DNA from: an uncultured Eubacteriales bacterium | GTDB taxonomy: Bacteria; Bacillota; Clostridia; Oscillospirales; UBA644 | Direction of reading: 5' to 3' | DNA: 64,000 nt | Assembly: GCA_959604355.1 (NCBI GenBank) | Contig: CAUHAO010000007.1 | Location: 1-64,000 of the forward strand | Part shown: positions 44,813-53,075 of the stretch, piece after piece | Position numbering within the stretch: position 1 is the stretch's first letter | Layout: every line of letters starts with the position of its first letter | Notes under the pieces: model-generated | Told to the model about the DNA's origin: nothing | Database searches by the model: none | What the model saw: the letters and a program-made list of their open reading frames with translations, nothing else | Translations under genes and position numbers: made by a program

Positions 44813-45896
44813 TTTTCGTGTCCTCCTGCATTAGTTTAACAAATCGGTCGAAGAGATATGCGCTGTCCTGAGGCCCGGGCGCGCTCTCAGGGTGATACTG
44901 CACGCTGAATACTTTATCTTTATCGCATTTCGCGCCCTCGACGGTATTGTCAAGCAGATTGATATGGGTAACGGCAAGATGTGTTCCCTCAAGACTTTTC
45001 GCATCGACCGCGTAAGAGTGGTTCTGCGAAGTGATTTCTATTTTATTTGTTTCCAGATTCCGCACCGGATGGTTTCCTCCGCGATGTCCGAATTTCAGCT
45101 TGTATGTTTTTGCACCATACGCCAAAGAGATAATCTGATGGCCGAGACATATACCGAATATCGGGCACGTCCCGATCAGCGACTTTACGCTTTCTATTGT
45201 CTGAGGCACATCGGTAGGGTTTCCGGGGCCGTTTGATATAAACACGCCGTCGGGTTTCAGGTCTTTTATAATTTCCGCAGATGTATTCCACGGTACGACC
45301 GTGACCTTGCAGCCGCGCTTGTTCAAAGACCTGACGATATTCAGCTTCATGCCGCAGTCGATAGCTACCACATGCAAGCTTTCCGTCTCTGCATGAGATA
45401 CCCACGTCGCTTCGCAGCTTACTCGAGCCACGGCGTTCGAGGGAATGCGTGCCTCTTTCAGTATTTCCAGACCCTTTTCCACGGAAGTTGATGCCCCTGT
45501 TATCAAAGCTTTTCGGCTACCACGGTCTCGTATAGACCGTGTGAGCTTACGGGTATCGACACCGTATACACCGGGAATATTGTATCTTTTCATTACTTCC
45601 GACAGTGTCGCCGTAGATCTGAAATTGGAAGGCTCGTCGTTGTACTCGCGAACGATAAGTGCTCCGATTGTGGGTCTCTCGGTTTCATAATCATCATCAG
45701 CCATGCCGTAGTTGCCGATCAAGGGATATGTCATAACTACAGCTTGGTAAGTGTAGGAAGGATCGGAAATAATCTCCTGATAACCGACCATTGAGGTGTT
45801 GAATACGATTTCGCAAACCGCGTCTGCGGAATCTCCGAAAGAGTATCCGAAGTATTCCTGCCCATCTTCCAAAATAATTTTTCTGTCAAAATCCAT
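44805..45896 (-). CDS. carA: Carbamoyl phosphate synthase, small subunit
   Basis: A 363-residue CarA that frees ammonia from glutamine. It has the N-terminal CPSase domain (residues 1-150, with FNTSMVGYQEIISDPSY) and a class I glutamine amidotransferase domain with SNGPGNPTD, the nucleophile Cys in FGICLGHQ and a His/Glu pair in QYHPESAPGP. It is between purF (12 nt away) and carB. No pyr genes are nearby, so carbamoyl phosphate serves both arginine and pyrimidine pathways in trans. Confidence 0.96.
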   Translation of the reverse strand: MDFDRKIILEDGQEYFGYSFGDSADAVCEIVFNTSMVGYQEIISDPSYTYQAVVMTYPLIGNYGMADDDYETERPTIGALIVREYNDEPSNFRSTATLSEVMKRYNIPGVYGVDTRKLTRSIRDRGSRKALITGASTSVEKGLEILKEARIPSNAVARVSCEATWVSHAETESLHVVAIDCGMKLNIVRSLNKRGCKVTVVPWNTSAEIIKDLKPDGVFISNGPGNPTDVPQTIESVKSLIGTCPIFGICLGHQIISLAYGAKTYKLKFGHRGGNHPVRNLETNKIEITSQNHSYAVDAKSLEGTHLAVTHINLLDNTVEGAKCDKDKVFSVQYHPESAPGPQDSAYLFDRFVKLMQEDTKNA

Positions 45897-45908
45897 CTTT
45901 TCGACGCC

Positions 45909-47330
45909 TCATTTCTTTTTATCGGACAATCTCTGCTCAAACCTGTCCTTTCGGGTATCCGCAGGGACGTTTGTGGGGTATTTTCCATTAAAGCAAGCGC
46001 TGCAAAAATCCATATTGCCCGTAAGTTCCGAAAGCTTATCTTCCGGAAAATAACCGAGAGAATCTGCACCTATGATACGCGCGATTTCCGGAACAGTATA
46101 CTTACAGGCTACCAAATGCTCTTCGGAGTCTATATCGGTGCCGTAATAGCAAGGGTGTAAAAACGGCGGCGAAGAGATACGGACGTGAACCTCTTTTGCT
46201 CCGGCGTCACGAAGCATCTTTACCACACGCCCCATCGTGTTTCCCCGAACAATAGAATCGTCAACCAGTACCACACGTTTATTCTTTATGCTTTCTTCCA
46301 CCGCGGAAAGTTTGATCTTTACGCCGTCAAGGCGTGCACCCTGCCCGGGGATGATAAAGGTTCTGCCGATGTATTTATTCTTTATAAGCCCGATGCCGTA
46401 AGGAATGTGAGATTCCTGACTGAAACCAAGCGCTGCATCGAGTCCCGAATCCGGAGCGCCTATCACGATATCCGCATCACACGGATGTGCCTGCGCCAGT
46501 ATTCTGCCCGCGCGAACGCGGGATGCGTGAACCGAAATGCCGTCAATGACAGAATCCGGACGCGCAAAATAGATATACTCAAAAATGCAAAGTCTTTTTT
46601 TCTTTTCACCGCAATGCTCTCTGAGGGAAACGAGGCCGTTTTCTGAAAAAACCAGTATCTCGCCGGGGTCCACATCGCGTATAACCTCACCGCCGACAGC
46701 CTTGATCGCGCAGCTTTCCGATGCGACGATATACATACCGTCGGGAGTCCTGCCGTAGCAAAGAGGACGGAAGCCGTAAGGGTCTCTTACACATATCAGC
46801 TTACGGGGGGACATGAGCACAAGCGAATAAGCCCCGTCAAGGCTGTTCATTGCCGCACTGACGGCTTCTTCGATAGAGCCTGTTTTGAGTCGTTCTCTTG
46901 TGATGATGTAGGCAATGGTTTCGGTATCGCTTGTAGTATGGAAAATGGCGCCCTGGAGTTCAAGTTCATTTCTGAGTTCCACAGCATTGGAAAGGTTACC
47001 GTTATGCGCCAGAGCCATTCTGCCTTTTTGATGATTGACCTCAATAGGCTGACAGTTGTTTCTGTTAGTTCCGCCCGTGGTGCCGTAACGGACGTGGGCC
47101 ACAGCCATCGTGCCTTTCGGCAAACGTGACAGGATGTCACCTGAAAAAACCTCGTTGACAAGGCCCAAATCTTTATGGGATACAAATAATCCGTCATCGT
47201 TGACAACAATGCCGCAGCTCTCCTGTCCACGATGCTGTAAGGTATATAATCCATAATAAGAAATGCTTGCTACATCGCACGGTTTCGGTGCCATCACACC
47301 GAACACTCCGCATTCTTCGTGAATACTCAT
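45909..47330 (-). CDS. purF: Amidophosphoribosyltransferase, Fe-S type
   Basis: A 473-residue PurF, the first step of purine synthesis. The short propeptide MSIHEE precedes the catalytic Cys (CGVFGV), as in the Bacillus-type enzyme that is processed and carries a 4Fe-4S cluster. The four cluster Cys are visible: LCIFEY, HPCYYG and FCSAC. The PRPP loop is VLVDDSIVRGNTM near residue 355. The enzyme is expected to be oxygen-sensitive. It heads purF-carA-carB-dapF-dapL rather than sitting in a pur operon. Confidence 0.95.
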   Translation of the reverse strand: MSIHEECGVFGVMAPKPCDVASISYYGLYTLQHRGQESCGIVVNDDGLFVSHKDLGLVNEVFSGDILSRLPKGTMAVAHVRYGTTGGTNRNNCQPIEVNHQKGRMALAHNGNLSNAVELRNELELQGAIFHTTSDTETIAYIITRERLKTGSIEEAVSAAMNSLDGAYSLVLMSPRKLICVRDPYGFRPLCYGRTPDGMYIVASESCAIKAVGGEVIRDVDPGEILVFSENGLVSLREHCGEKKKRLCIFEYIYFARPDSVIDGISVHASRVRAGRILAQAHPCDADIVIGAPDSGLDAALGFSQESHIPYGIGLIKNKYIGRTFIIPGQGARLDGVKIKLSAVEESIKNKRVVLVDDSIVRGNTMGRVVKMLRDAGAKEVHVRISSPPFLHPCYYGTDIDSEEHLVACKYTVPEIARIIGADSLGYFPEDKLSELTGNMDFCSACFNGKYPTNVPADTRKDRFEQRLSDKKK

Positions 47331-47350
47331 GTCTTCCCTCCGCTAATAAA

Positions 47351-47378
47351 AATATTGCGCTTACAAAGTCTCTGTCAA
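47351..47378 (-). promoter_or_regulatory. Gene-proximal promoter candidate of purF
   Basis: TTGACA (47378-47373) and AATATT (47356-47351) are 16 nt apart on the minus strand, about 20 nt before the purF start with its GGAGGG. ATATTT at 17 nt or TATTTT at 18 nt are alternative -10 sequences. Confidence 0.5.
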
Positions 47379-47464
47379 TATCGCCGCTCCGGCCATGCAC
47401 AAGCCGATGTTCCTCTCCTTACGACCGGCATCAGCAACACCTCAAACGGTGTTTTTGCAACAAA

Positions 47465-47513
47465 AAAGGCAATGGGGTCTTTAATGTTTTTCATTAAAGA
47501 CCCCATTGCCTTT
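47465..47513 (-). terminator. 22-bp terminator-like hairpin directly at the start of the purF leader
   Basis: A perfect 22-bp stem (arms 47465-47486 and 47492-47513) with a 5-nt loop is followed in the minus-strand RNA by six U, of which three overlap the stem. It starts only about 4 nt after the predicted transcription start of the upstream promoter. It could also terminate transcripts from the HdeD-like gene 150 nt upstream. Confidence 0.8.
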
Positions 47514-47523
47514 ACACTCAAGT

Positions 47524-47552
47524 AATATACTTCACTTTCGGCTTTTTGTCAA
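47524..47552 (-). promoter_or_regulatory. Consensus promoter upstream of the purF leader hairpin
   Basis: TTGACA (47552-47547), 17 nt and TATATT (47529-47524) on the minus strand. The predicted start near 47517 makes the hairpin at 47513-47465 the very 5' end of the RNA. Confidence 0.75.
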
Positions 47553-47669
47553 TCACCAAATGAAATGTTTTGCAATTTTTTCGATTTTCAAAGGAAAATT
47601 CCATGATCATCCGACGAAAATCATGTCTCGTAAAAAACGACTTTCGCGTCTTTTTTTGTTTTAATGAAT

Positions 47670-48242
47670 TCAATCAAATTCGTATATGCGTTTTTCCGTA
47701 TTAACCATGTGTGAAAGGTGAACGATATAAATGACGGTGAGAATATTCTGCAAGCCCATATAAACTATACACACACCCGAGACAATCATCATCGCATTGT
47801 GCGCACCTATCGGATCTATGAGCAAAAATATGCCCGCAGCGAGAGAAAGTACTGCGCCCACGAGTATGAGCCACCACTCACCGAAGCCGAAACGTTTCGC
47901 GTCTATCCCCGTCTGGAATTTCAACGCGCTTGAAATGAGAAGACATATCCCGATAGCGAAAACGAACGCCGAAATTACAGCTCGTGCAAAAATTGCAAGA
48001 AGAATACCGGCGGCAGCCACAGCGAAACCTACAGCAAAATCGAATCTGAACGGAACACGAGCGCTGCGTTCACGGAAATAACCTACTATTTTTATAAGCC
48101 CGTAAACTACGAGTCCCGCCGCCGCGACATAGCACAGCACGAGCGACGACGTTTCGGGGAACGCAATGACCGCAATGCCGAGAATCACGAGCACCGTGGA
48201 GAGAATTATATAAAGCCACTTAACTTTTTTTATCATTGTCAT
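47670..48242 (-). CDS. HdeD/DUF308-family membrane protein
   Basis: A 190-residue membrane protein with about six short hydrophobic segments, from WLYIILSTVLVILGIAVIAF near the start to GAHNAMMIVSGVCIVYMGLQ near the end, typical of HdeD/DUF308 proteins. Acid resistance has been shown for E. coli HdeD, but the role in Clostridia is unknown. The open frame reaches 26 codons further upstream, but GGAGG 8 nt before the ATG at 48242 decides the start. Confidence 0.75.
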   Translation of the reverse strand: MTMIKKVKWLYIILSTVLVILGIAVIAFPETSSLVLCYVAAAGLVVYGLIKIVGYFRERSARVPFRFDFAVGFAVAAAGILLAIFARAVISAFVFAIGICLLISSALKFQTGIDAKRFGFGEWWLILVGAVLSLAAGIFLLIDPIGAHNAMMIVSGVCIVYMGLQNILTVIYIVHLSHMVNTEKRIYEFD

Positions 48243-48386
48243 AGTCTTGTCCTCCGGAAAACATTTATTTTGCATATCCATTATATCACCTTTTCGGTAA
48301 ATAATCAAGTATATTTTCAAAAAAATCTGTTTTCGGCGAATCGGTAAAAGTAAACCGGCAGATCGGCTATTTCAGCCTGACTTATT

Positions 48387-50207
48387 TTATTTTGCGCTGG
48401 CCGAACCGAGAGTAGTGCCGCCGAGAATGAAGGTGTATTCGCCTCCCGGAACGAGCCCTTCGGAGCATATCAATATGCATCCGTATGCTTTCGGGGGTAT
48501 GATATCGAGGAGTGCCGATGACGAGGCGTCAACGACTTTGAGCTGAGTGTCAGCCTTACCGTCGAGAGACACGAAAATATACGGCTGTGAACCGCTTGAA
48601 ACGCCCTGCGCCATGCCTGTGCTGCCCAGAGCGATGAGTGTACCGCCCGTAACGGTGCAGGATCGGTCATAGTCGAGTGCCGCGTTGCCGTTATCCGTCG
48701 GACCGTAGACGAGAACATATCCGCCCGTCATTTCGACTGTGCCGTTGGAGTCTATGCCGTCACCAGAGGCGTTGACTATGTATTTGCCGCCGCTTATTTT
48801 TATCTCTCCGCTTGATGACGAGAACATACCCATACCAGGTCTGCCGGAAATGGAAGATGAATCCGAGCCGCCGGCAGCATTAAAGCCGTCATCTGTTGCG
48901 ATTATCGAGACATCCCCGCCCCGAAGGTCGAGAGTCGCCGCCTCGAGACCTTCATAACTCTTATTTATCATTATCGTGCCGCCGCTTATAACGAGCGTAT
49001 CATCGGCATGGATGCCGTCGTCGCCCGAGCAAATACGAGCGCTCGCGCCGCTTATGATCACATTGCCGTTACAACATATACTGTCGTCGGAGGAATCTAT
49101 GTCGAGCGTGCCGCCCGATACCGTGATATTATTCTGCGCTTTAAGACCTTTCGCACTTTCTGTATCCGATGAGGTTTTTGAACTTTCCTTTCCTCCCGGG
49201 GCTCCTCGTCCTCCGGGGCCGCCCATACCGCCCGCAGACCATTGTCCCCAGCCGCCGGGTCTACCAGCAGATGAAGAAGTGCTTGAATTCACACTGCCGC
49301 CGCCCGTAACAAGAGTAATTCTTCCTCCGGTAACGTTTAGATCTGTTGCCGCCTGAATCGCGTCATGCGTCGAGGTTATGTTGACAGTTCCGCCATCGAC
49401 ATTGATATACCCTTTTCCGTCATCCGTATTTTTCGTTTTCAGCCCGTCGTCGCCCGCAGTAACGGTAACCGAGCCCGATGCTATGATAACGGAATCCTTC
49501 CCGACAATCCCGTCGCCGACTGCCGTTACGGAAAGTGTCGCTTTTTCAAAACGGAAATCATCCTTTGTGTGTATGCCTTTTTCGTAATTTGCATTAATAT
49601 TGAGTACGCCTTGACCCGTTATTTTGAGGTCATCGCGGCTGAATATGCACGCGTCCTCTTCCTCATCACCCAAAACAAACGTGTATTCCGCGCCGTCCGT
49701 GAGAGTGTTTTCTGTACCCTCTTCAAGTTCGATAACAAGTTTGTCCCCGACGTTGGCAACATATATCGCCGCGCCGTTTCCGCAAGTCACATTGATGCCG
49801 CCGAAAACAAGCTTTGTCTTTTCGCTGTCGGAAGAATCAACAACTATGCGCCCGTTGAACGTGCCTTTGAAATAAAATGTTCCAGACATATTTACAGTCA
49901 CGGTCGAGCCCGAAACAGATGCCCCCATGCCTGAAATCTGCGCGGTATTTCCGAGAAGAGTTACCTTAGCGGTATACGTTTTTGTATCAGAAGGAGCGTC
50001 TTGAGGTGAATATGTTGAACGCTCTGTCGGAACGTCCGTTGCTTCATCCGAAGGAATTTCAGAATCAGCATCCGTGAAGGCTTCCGTGCGTCTCTCTGTC
50101 GGTGTTGAAGACGGGGATTCCGTAGAATATACGGGGATTTTCACATCACAAGCAGAGAGAATTATCACGAAGCAGACAAGGAGCACCGCAAAAGATCCGA
50201 ACTTCAT
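48387..50207 (-). CDS. Carbohydrate-binding-domain (DUF4353) beta-helix lipoprotein
   Basis: A 606-residue lipoprotein with the lipobox Cys at residue 20 (LSAC) and a Ser/Thr/Pro/Glu-rich stalk up to about residue 75. The main body consists of repeated short strands such as ISGGTxxINxSYEGLEA and VTAGDDGLKTKN, so it should fold as a right-handed parallel beta-helix. This matches the DUF4353 carbohydrate-binding-domain proteins common in gut Firmicutes. A Gly-rich low-complexity insert (GGMGGPGGRGAPGG) interrupts the helix at about residue 330. The many DD/DG turns may bind calcium. No catalytic residues are evident. The start follows AAAGGA and the signal peptide; the longer upstream frame is spurious. 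Confidence 0.78.
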   Translation of the reverse strand: MKFGSFAVLLVCFVIILSACDVKIPVYSTESPSSTPTERRTEAFTDADSEIPSDEATDVPTERSTYSPQDAPSDTKTYTAKVTLLGNTAQISGMGASVSGSTVTVNMSGTFYFKGTFNGRIVVDSSDSEKTKLVFGGINVTCGNGAAIYVANVGDKLVIELEEGTENTLTDGAEYTFVLGDEEEDACIFSRDDLKITGQGVLNINANYEKGIHTKDDFRFEKATLSVTAVGDGIVGKDSVIIASGSVTVTAGDDGLKTKNTDDGKGYINVDGGTVNITSTHDAIQAATDLNVTGGRITLVTGGGSVNSSTSSSAGRPGGWGQWSAGGMGGPGGRGAPGGKESSKTSSDTESAKGLKAQNNITVSGGTLDIDSSDDSICCNGNVIISGASARICSGDDGIHADDTLVISGGTIMINKSYEGLEAATLDLRGGDVSIIATDDGFNAAGGSDSSSISGRPGMGMFSSSSGEIKISGGKYIVNASGDGIDSNGTVEMTGGYVLVYGPTDNGNAALDYDRSCTVTGGTLIALGSTGMAQGVSSGSQPYIFVSLDGKADTQLKVVDASSSALLDIIPPKAYGCILICSEGLVPGGEYTFILGGTTLGSASAK

Positions 50208-50299
50208 ATAAAATCTTCCTTTCATCTTTTCGTCTTTTATTATATGCTGAATTTTCGGTATAAAAATGAATTTCGGGAAAATTTTTGTGGCTAACACAC

Positions 50300-50328
50300 T
50301 TGATTTTGCATCGCAAATGTGATATATT
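50300..50328 (+). promoter_or_regulatory. Promoter for the lyxose isomerase-like gene
   Basis: TTGATT (50300-50305), 17 nt and TATATT (50323-50328), about 30 nt before the ATG at 50359. In the same gap the minus strand shows a TATAAT that may serve the DUF4353 gene. Confidence 0.65.
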
Positions 50329-50358
50329 ATACATAGGAAGAATATAAGAGGAGAAAAA

Positions 50359-51051
50359 ATGAAGAGATCAAAGATAAACTCTATGATAAAGGACGCGGAA
50401 CTGCTTTTTGAGCTCAACGGATTCCGCCTGCCGCCTTTCGCATACTTGATGCCGTCGGAATGGCTTACAAAAAGCGCATCGTATTCAGAGCTGAGGCATA
50501 ACGGCCTCGGCTGGATGTGCACGGACTTCGGCGCGGATCACGGCGCTGTTATACGCTTCATTCTTCGCAGAGGCGACCCTGAAGCAGAGAAATACCGAAA
50601 ACCGTATTCGGAAGAAATATTCATGTGCAGGAAAGGTACGAGTGTTCCTCCGCATTGCCATTTAAGCCGCATGCAGGATATTGTCAATCGGGGCGGCGGG
50701 GTTCTCACGGTAAGGATACTCGGCACACGGAAAGGCATGGAAAACGTGACTCTGCGCAAAGACGGGTTCACCTTCACCGTGCATCAGTACGGTTTAGTGA
50801 AGCTGTGCGAAGGCGAGAGTCTGACTATACCCGCCGGCTGTATACATGAGATATGCGCGGACGGCGACGACGTGGCTGTGTCGGAAATATCGACATTCAT
50901 GTGTATCACCTCCGACGACTATTTCACGGTAAGGAAGCCCGCACGGTCCCTGAAACTTGAAGAAGACGAACCCCCTTACAGACTTCTCATATCCGACTAT
51001 AAAAATCTGTCGGCCTGCATTCGGAAAACAGTCTCCGACGACAAAATTTAA
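50359..51051 (+). CDS. D-lyxose ketol-isomerase-like cupin with changed metal ligand
   Basis: A 230-residue cupin of the D-lyxose isomerase family (D-lyxose/D-xylulose, also D-mannose/D-fructose). Marks are LPPFAYLMPSEW, GWMCTDFG, DIVNRGGG and IPAGCIHEI. The Mn ligands in characterised enzymes are two His, a Glu and a third His. Here His99, His101 and His163 are kept, but the Glu position is Gln106 (HCHLSRMQD instead of HxHxxxMED). The residue between the first two His is Cys rather than Phe. Activity may therefore be changed or lost. It is a single-gene unit between its own promoter and ilvE. Confidence 0.78.
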   Translation: MKRSKINSMIKDAELLFELNGFRLPPFAYLMPSEWLTKSASYSELRHNGLGWMCTDFGADHGAVIRFILRRGDPEAEKYRKPYSEEIFMCRKGTSVPPHCHLSRMQDIVNRGGGVLTVRILGTRKGMENVTLRKDGFTFTVHQYGLVKLCEGESLTIPAGCIHEICADGDDVAVSEISTFMCITSDDYFTVRKPARSLKLEEDEPPYRLLISDYKNLSACIRKTVSDDKI

Positions 51052-51072
51052 TAAAATATTCACTTTATTATG

Positions 51073-51101
51073 TTGAAATCAGCGAAAACCTGTGATATAC
51101 T
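51073..51101 (+). promoter_or_regulatory. Promoter for ilvE
   Basis: TTGAAA (51073-51078), a 17-nt spacer and TATACT (51096-51101), about 40 nt before the ATG at 51141. Confidence 0.7.
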
Positions 51102-51140
51102 GTATAAAAGACAAAAATTTCTCAGGAGAGGGAGATAATC

Positions 51141-52166
51141 ATGGAAAAGAAAAACATTGACTGGTCCAATCTCGGTTTCGGATATATCCAGACCGATAAA
51201 AGGTTTATTTCCAACTATAAAGACGGTGCGTGGGACGAAGGAACACTTACGTCCGACCCGAACGTCGTTATCAACGAATGTGCATGCGTACTGCAATATG
51301 CGCAGACCTGCTTTGAGGGTCTTAAAGCCTACACCACAGAGGACGGACATATCGTAACGTTCCGCCCCGACCTCAACGCGGAACGTATGGAACAGTCCGC
51401 GGAGAGACTTGAAATGCCGGTTTTCCCGAAAGAGAAATTCATCGACGCTGTCGTGAAGACCGTTGAGGCAAACGAAGCATACGTTCCTCCGTACGGCTCG
51501 GGCGCAACGCTCTACATACGCCCGTATATGTTCGGCTCAAACCCTGTCATCGGCGTTAAGCCCGCGACAGAGTACCAGTTCAGAATTCTCGTCACACCCG
51601 TCGGACCGTATTTTAAAGGCGGTGTACGTCCGCTCAATCTGCGTATAAGCGATTTCGACCGCGCGGCGCCCCACGGCACAGGACACATCAAAGCGGGTCT
51701 TAACTACGCAATGAGCCTTCACGCGATAGTTTCCGCGCATAAAGAAGGTTTCGACGAGAATATGTATCTCGACGCTTCGAGCAGAACGAAGATCGAGGAG
51801 ACAGGCGGTGCAAACATCATCTTTGTGACCAAAGACAACAAAGTTGTCACCCCCAAGTCTTCAAGCATCCTGCCATCCATCACCAGACGTTCCCTGATGT
51901 ATGTCGCAAAAGAGTACCTCGGACTCGAAGTCGAGGAACGCGACATTTACCTTGCAGAAGTTCCTGACTTCGTCGAGTGCGGCCTCTGCGGCACTGCGGC
52001 TGTCATCTCCCCCGTCGGCACGCTCAACGACCACGGGAAAGTCATCACCTTCGCAAACGGCTGCAAGGAAATGGGCCCCGTTACAAAGAAGCTTTACGAG
52101 ACTCTCACAGGTATCCAGATGGGAAAAATCAAGGCTCCCGAGGGATGGATAAAAGTAATAAAATAA
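51141..52166 (+). CDS. ilvE: Branched-chain amino acid aminotransferase
   Basis: A 341-residue class IV PLP aminotransferase for the last step of Ile, Leu and Val synthesis. YAQTCFEGLKAY near the start, FRPDLNAERM, LYIRPYMFG, KAGLNYAMSL with the PLP Lys, EETGGANIIFV and CGTAAVISPVG mark the type II (BCAT2-like) branch. It has its own promoter and terminator, apart from leuA-cimA 14 kb away. Confidence 0.95.
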   Translation: MEKKNIDWSNLGFGYIQTDKRFISNYKDGAWDEGTLTSDPNVVINECACVLQYAQTCFEGLKAYTTEDGHIVTFRPDLNAERMEQSAERLEMPVFPKEKFIDAVVKTVEANEAYVPPYGSGATLYIRPYMFGSNPVIGVKPATEYQFRILVTPVGPYFKGGVRPLNLRISDFDRAAPHGTGHIKAGLNYAMSLHAIVSAHKEGFDENMYLDASSRTKIEETGGANIIFVTKDNKVVTPKSSSILPSITRRSLMYVAKEYLGLEVEERDIYLAEVPDFVECGLCGTAAVISPVGTLNDHGKVITFANGCKEMGPVTKKLYETLTGIQMGKIKAPEGWIKVIK

Positions 52167-52186
52167 TTATTTTTCTCATATTTTCA

Positions 52187-52210
52187 AGGCGGAAGAAAAT
52201 TCTTCCGCCT
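52187..52210 (+). terminator. Terminator after ilvE
   Basis: AGGCGGAAGA and its complement form a 10-bp stem with a 4-nt loop, followed by CTTTTCG, about 20 nt after the ilvE stop. Confidence 0.75.
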
Positions 52211-52310
52211 CTTTTCGTACATGATTTATAAAAAACTGATAACAAAAAACGTTGTTTGTCGCAGTTCCTTTGATTTCTTGCAAATTTTTCCGCAAATGAA
52301 ATGAAAACTA

Positions 52311-52339
52311 TTGATTTTACACAAAAGAAGTGCTATAAT
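52311..52339 (+). promoter_or_regulatory. Promoter for the membrane protein/MutS-like operon
   Basis: TTGATT (52311-52316), 17 nt and a perfect TATAAT (52334-52339). The promoter lies inside the longest open frame of the first gene, which shows that the gene starts later, at the GTG at 52374. Confidence 0.75.
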
Positions 52340-52373
52340 TAAGAAAACTTATAGAATATTTCGAGGTGACACC

Positions 52374-53075
52374 GTGGAATTTCTGAGACTCATCGCATTG
52401 TTGCTGGTGTATGTCGGAGGCGGACTTTTCCTGCTGTTTGCGGTCATCTTCCCGATATTAAGATACATAGTATGCCGCATATTTTTATTCATCAGATGCC
52501 TTTTCTGCCGCGCCGAGTTTTCGGAAGTCGGCTTTATGCGCTGTCTTATACCGCATTTCGGCGATAAACCCGATATTCTGTTACTTTCCGGCAAAAACCT
52601 TTACGCTATAAAACTCATTTCTTTCCGAAAAACGAAAAAGACCGTCGTTTTTGCTTCCGATAAATACTGGGAAGTCGAAAACATCATACCTAACCCCCCG
52701 TCGGACAACGAAGGCGCCGCAGGAATGCTCTTTGTAAAATGGCACGAATTGCGCGTATTCCGTCACACTCGGCGAGCCCCGTACGGTCTTATAAAATATA
52801 CCGCGAACATAAACAAAGCCCTCGCGGACGAAAAAATCGACTGTGTTCCCGTATACTTATTCAGCCCGTCGGTAAAGCAGCTGCGCACACTCACGAAGGT
52901 CGATATGCTCAACGGCGACACTACGTTCTACGGCGTGGTGGTCGGCAACGGATTTTACCCTGACAACGCAAAGCGCAGCGACCTTGACGCGAAGGAAAGC
53001 CGCCGAATCATGAAGACGGCAAAGAAAGCGCTTCGAGTCAAACTTCCCAAAGAAAGGAAAGGTTCAGCAACATGA
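52374..53075 (+). CDS. Unrecognised membrane-anchored protein, first gene of a MutS-like operon
   Basis: A 233-residue protein without a firm family. Residues 4-45 are strongly hydrophobic (one long or two short membrane helices) with several Cys. The soluble part includes PDILLLSGKNLYAIKLIS and CVPVYLFSP. This strand layout is reminiscent of NERD or PD-(D/E)xK nucleases, but the usual catalytic Glu before the Lys is Ala, so that reading is tentative. The C-terminus is basic (KTAKKALRVKLPKERKG). GTG at 52374 follows GAGGTG by 5 nt. The stop overlaps the next start as ATGA, so it is coupled to the first MutS-like gene. Confidence 0.55.
   Translation: MEFLRLIALLLVYVGGGLFLLFAVIFPILRYIVCRIFLFIRCLFCRAEFSEVGFMRCLIPHFGDKPDILLLSGKNLYAIKLISFRKTKKTVVFASDKYWEVENIIPNPPSDNEGAAGMLFVKWHELRVFRHTRRAPYGLIKYTANINKALADEKIDCVPVYLFSPSVKQLRTLTKVDMLNGDTTFYGVVVGNGFYPDNAKRSDLDAKESRRIMKTAKKALRVKLPKERKGSAT

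Noticed and set aside
47331..47669. Purine or guanine riboswitch in front of purF
   Set aside because: No purine-riboswitch core sequence is seen, and the predicted leader starts directly with the hairpin, leaving no room for an aptamer.
50208..50522. Long N-terminal extension of the DUF4353 lipoprotein
   Set aside because: The lipoprotein signal begins at 50207 after AAAGGA; the extension overlaps the divergent gene.
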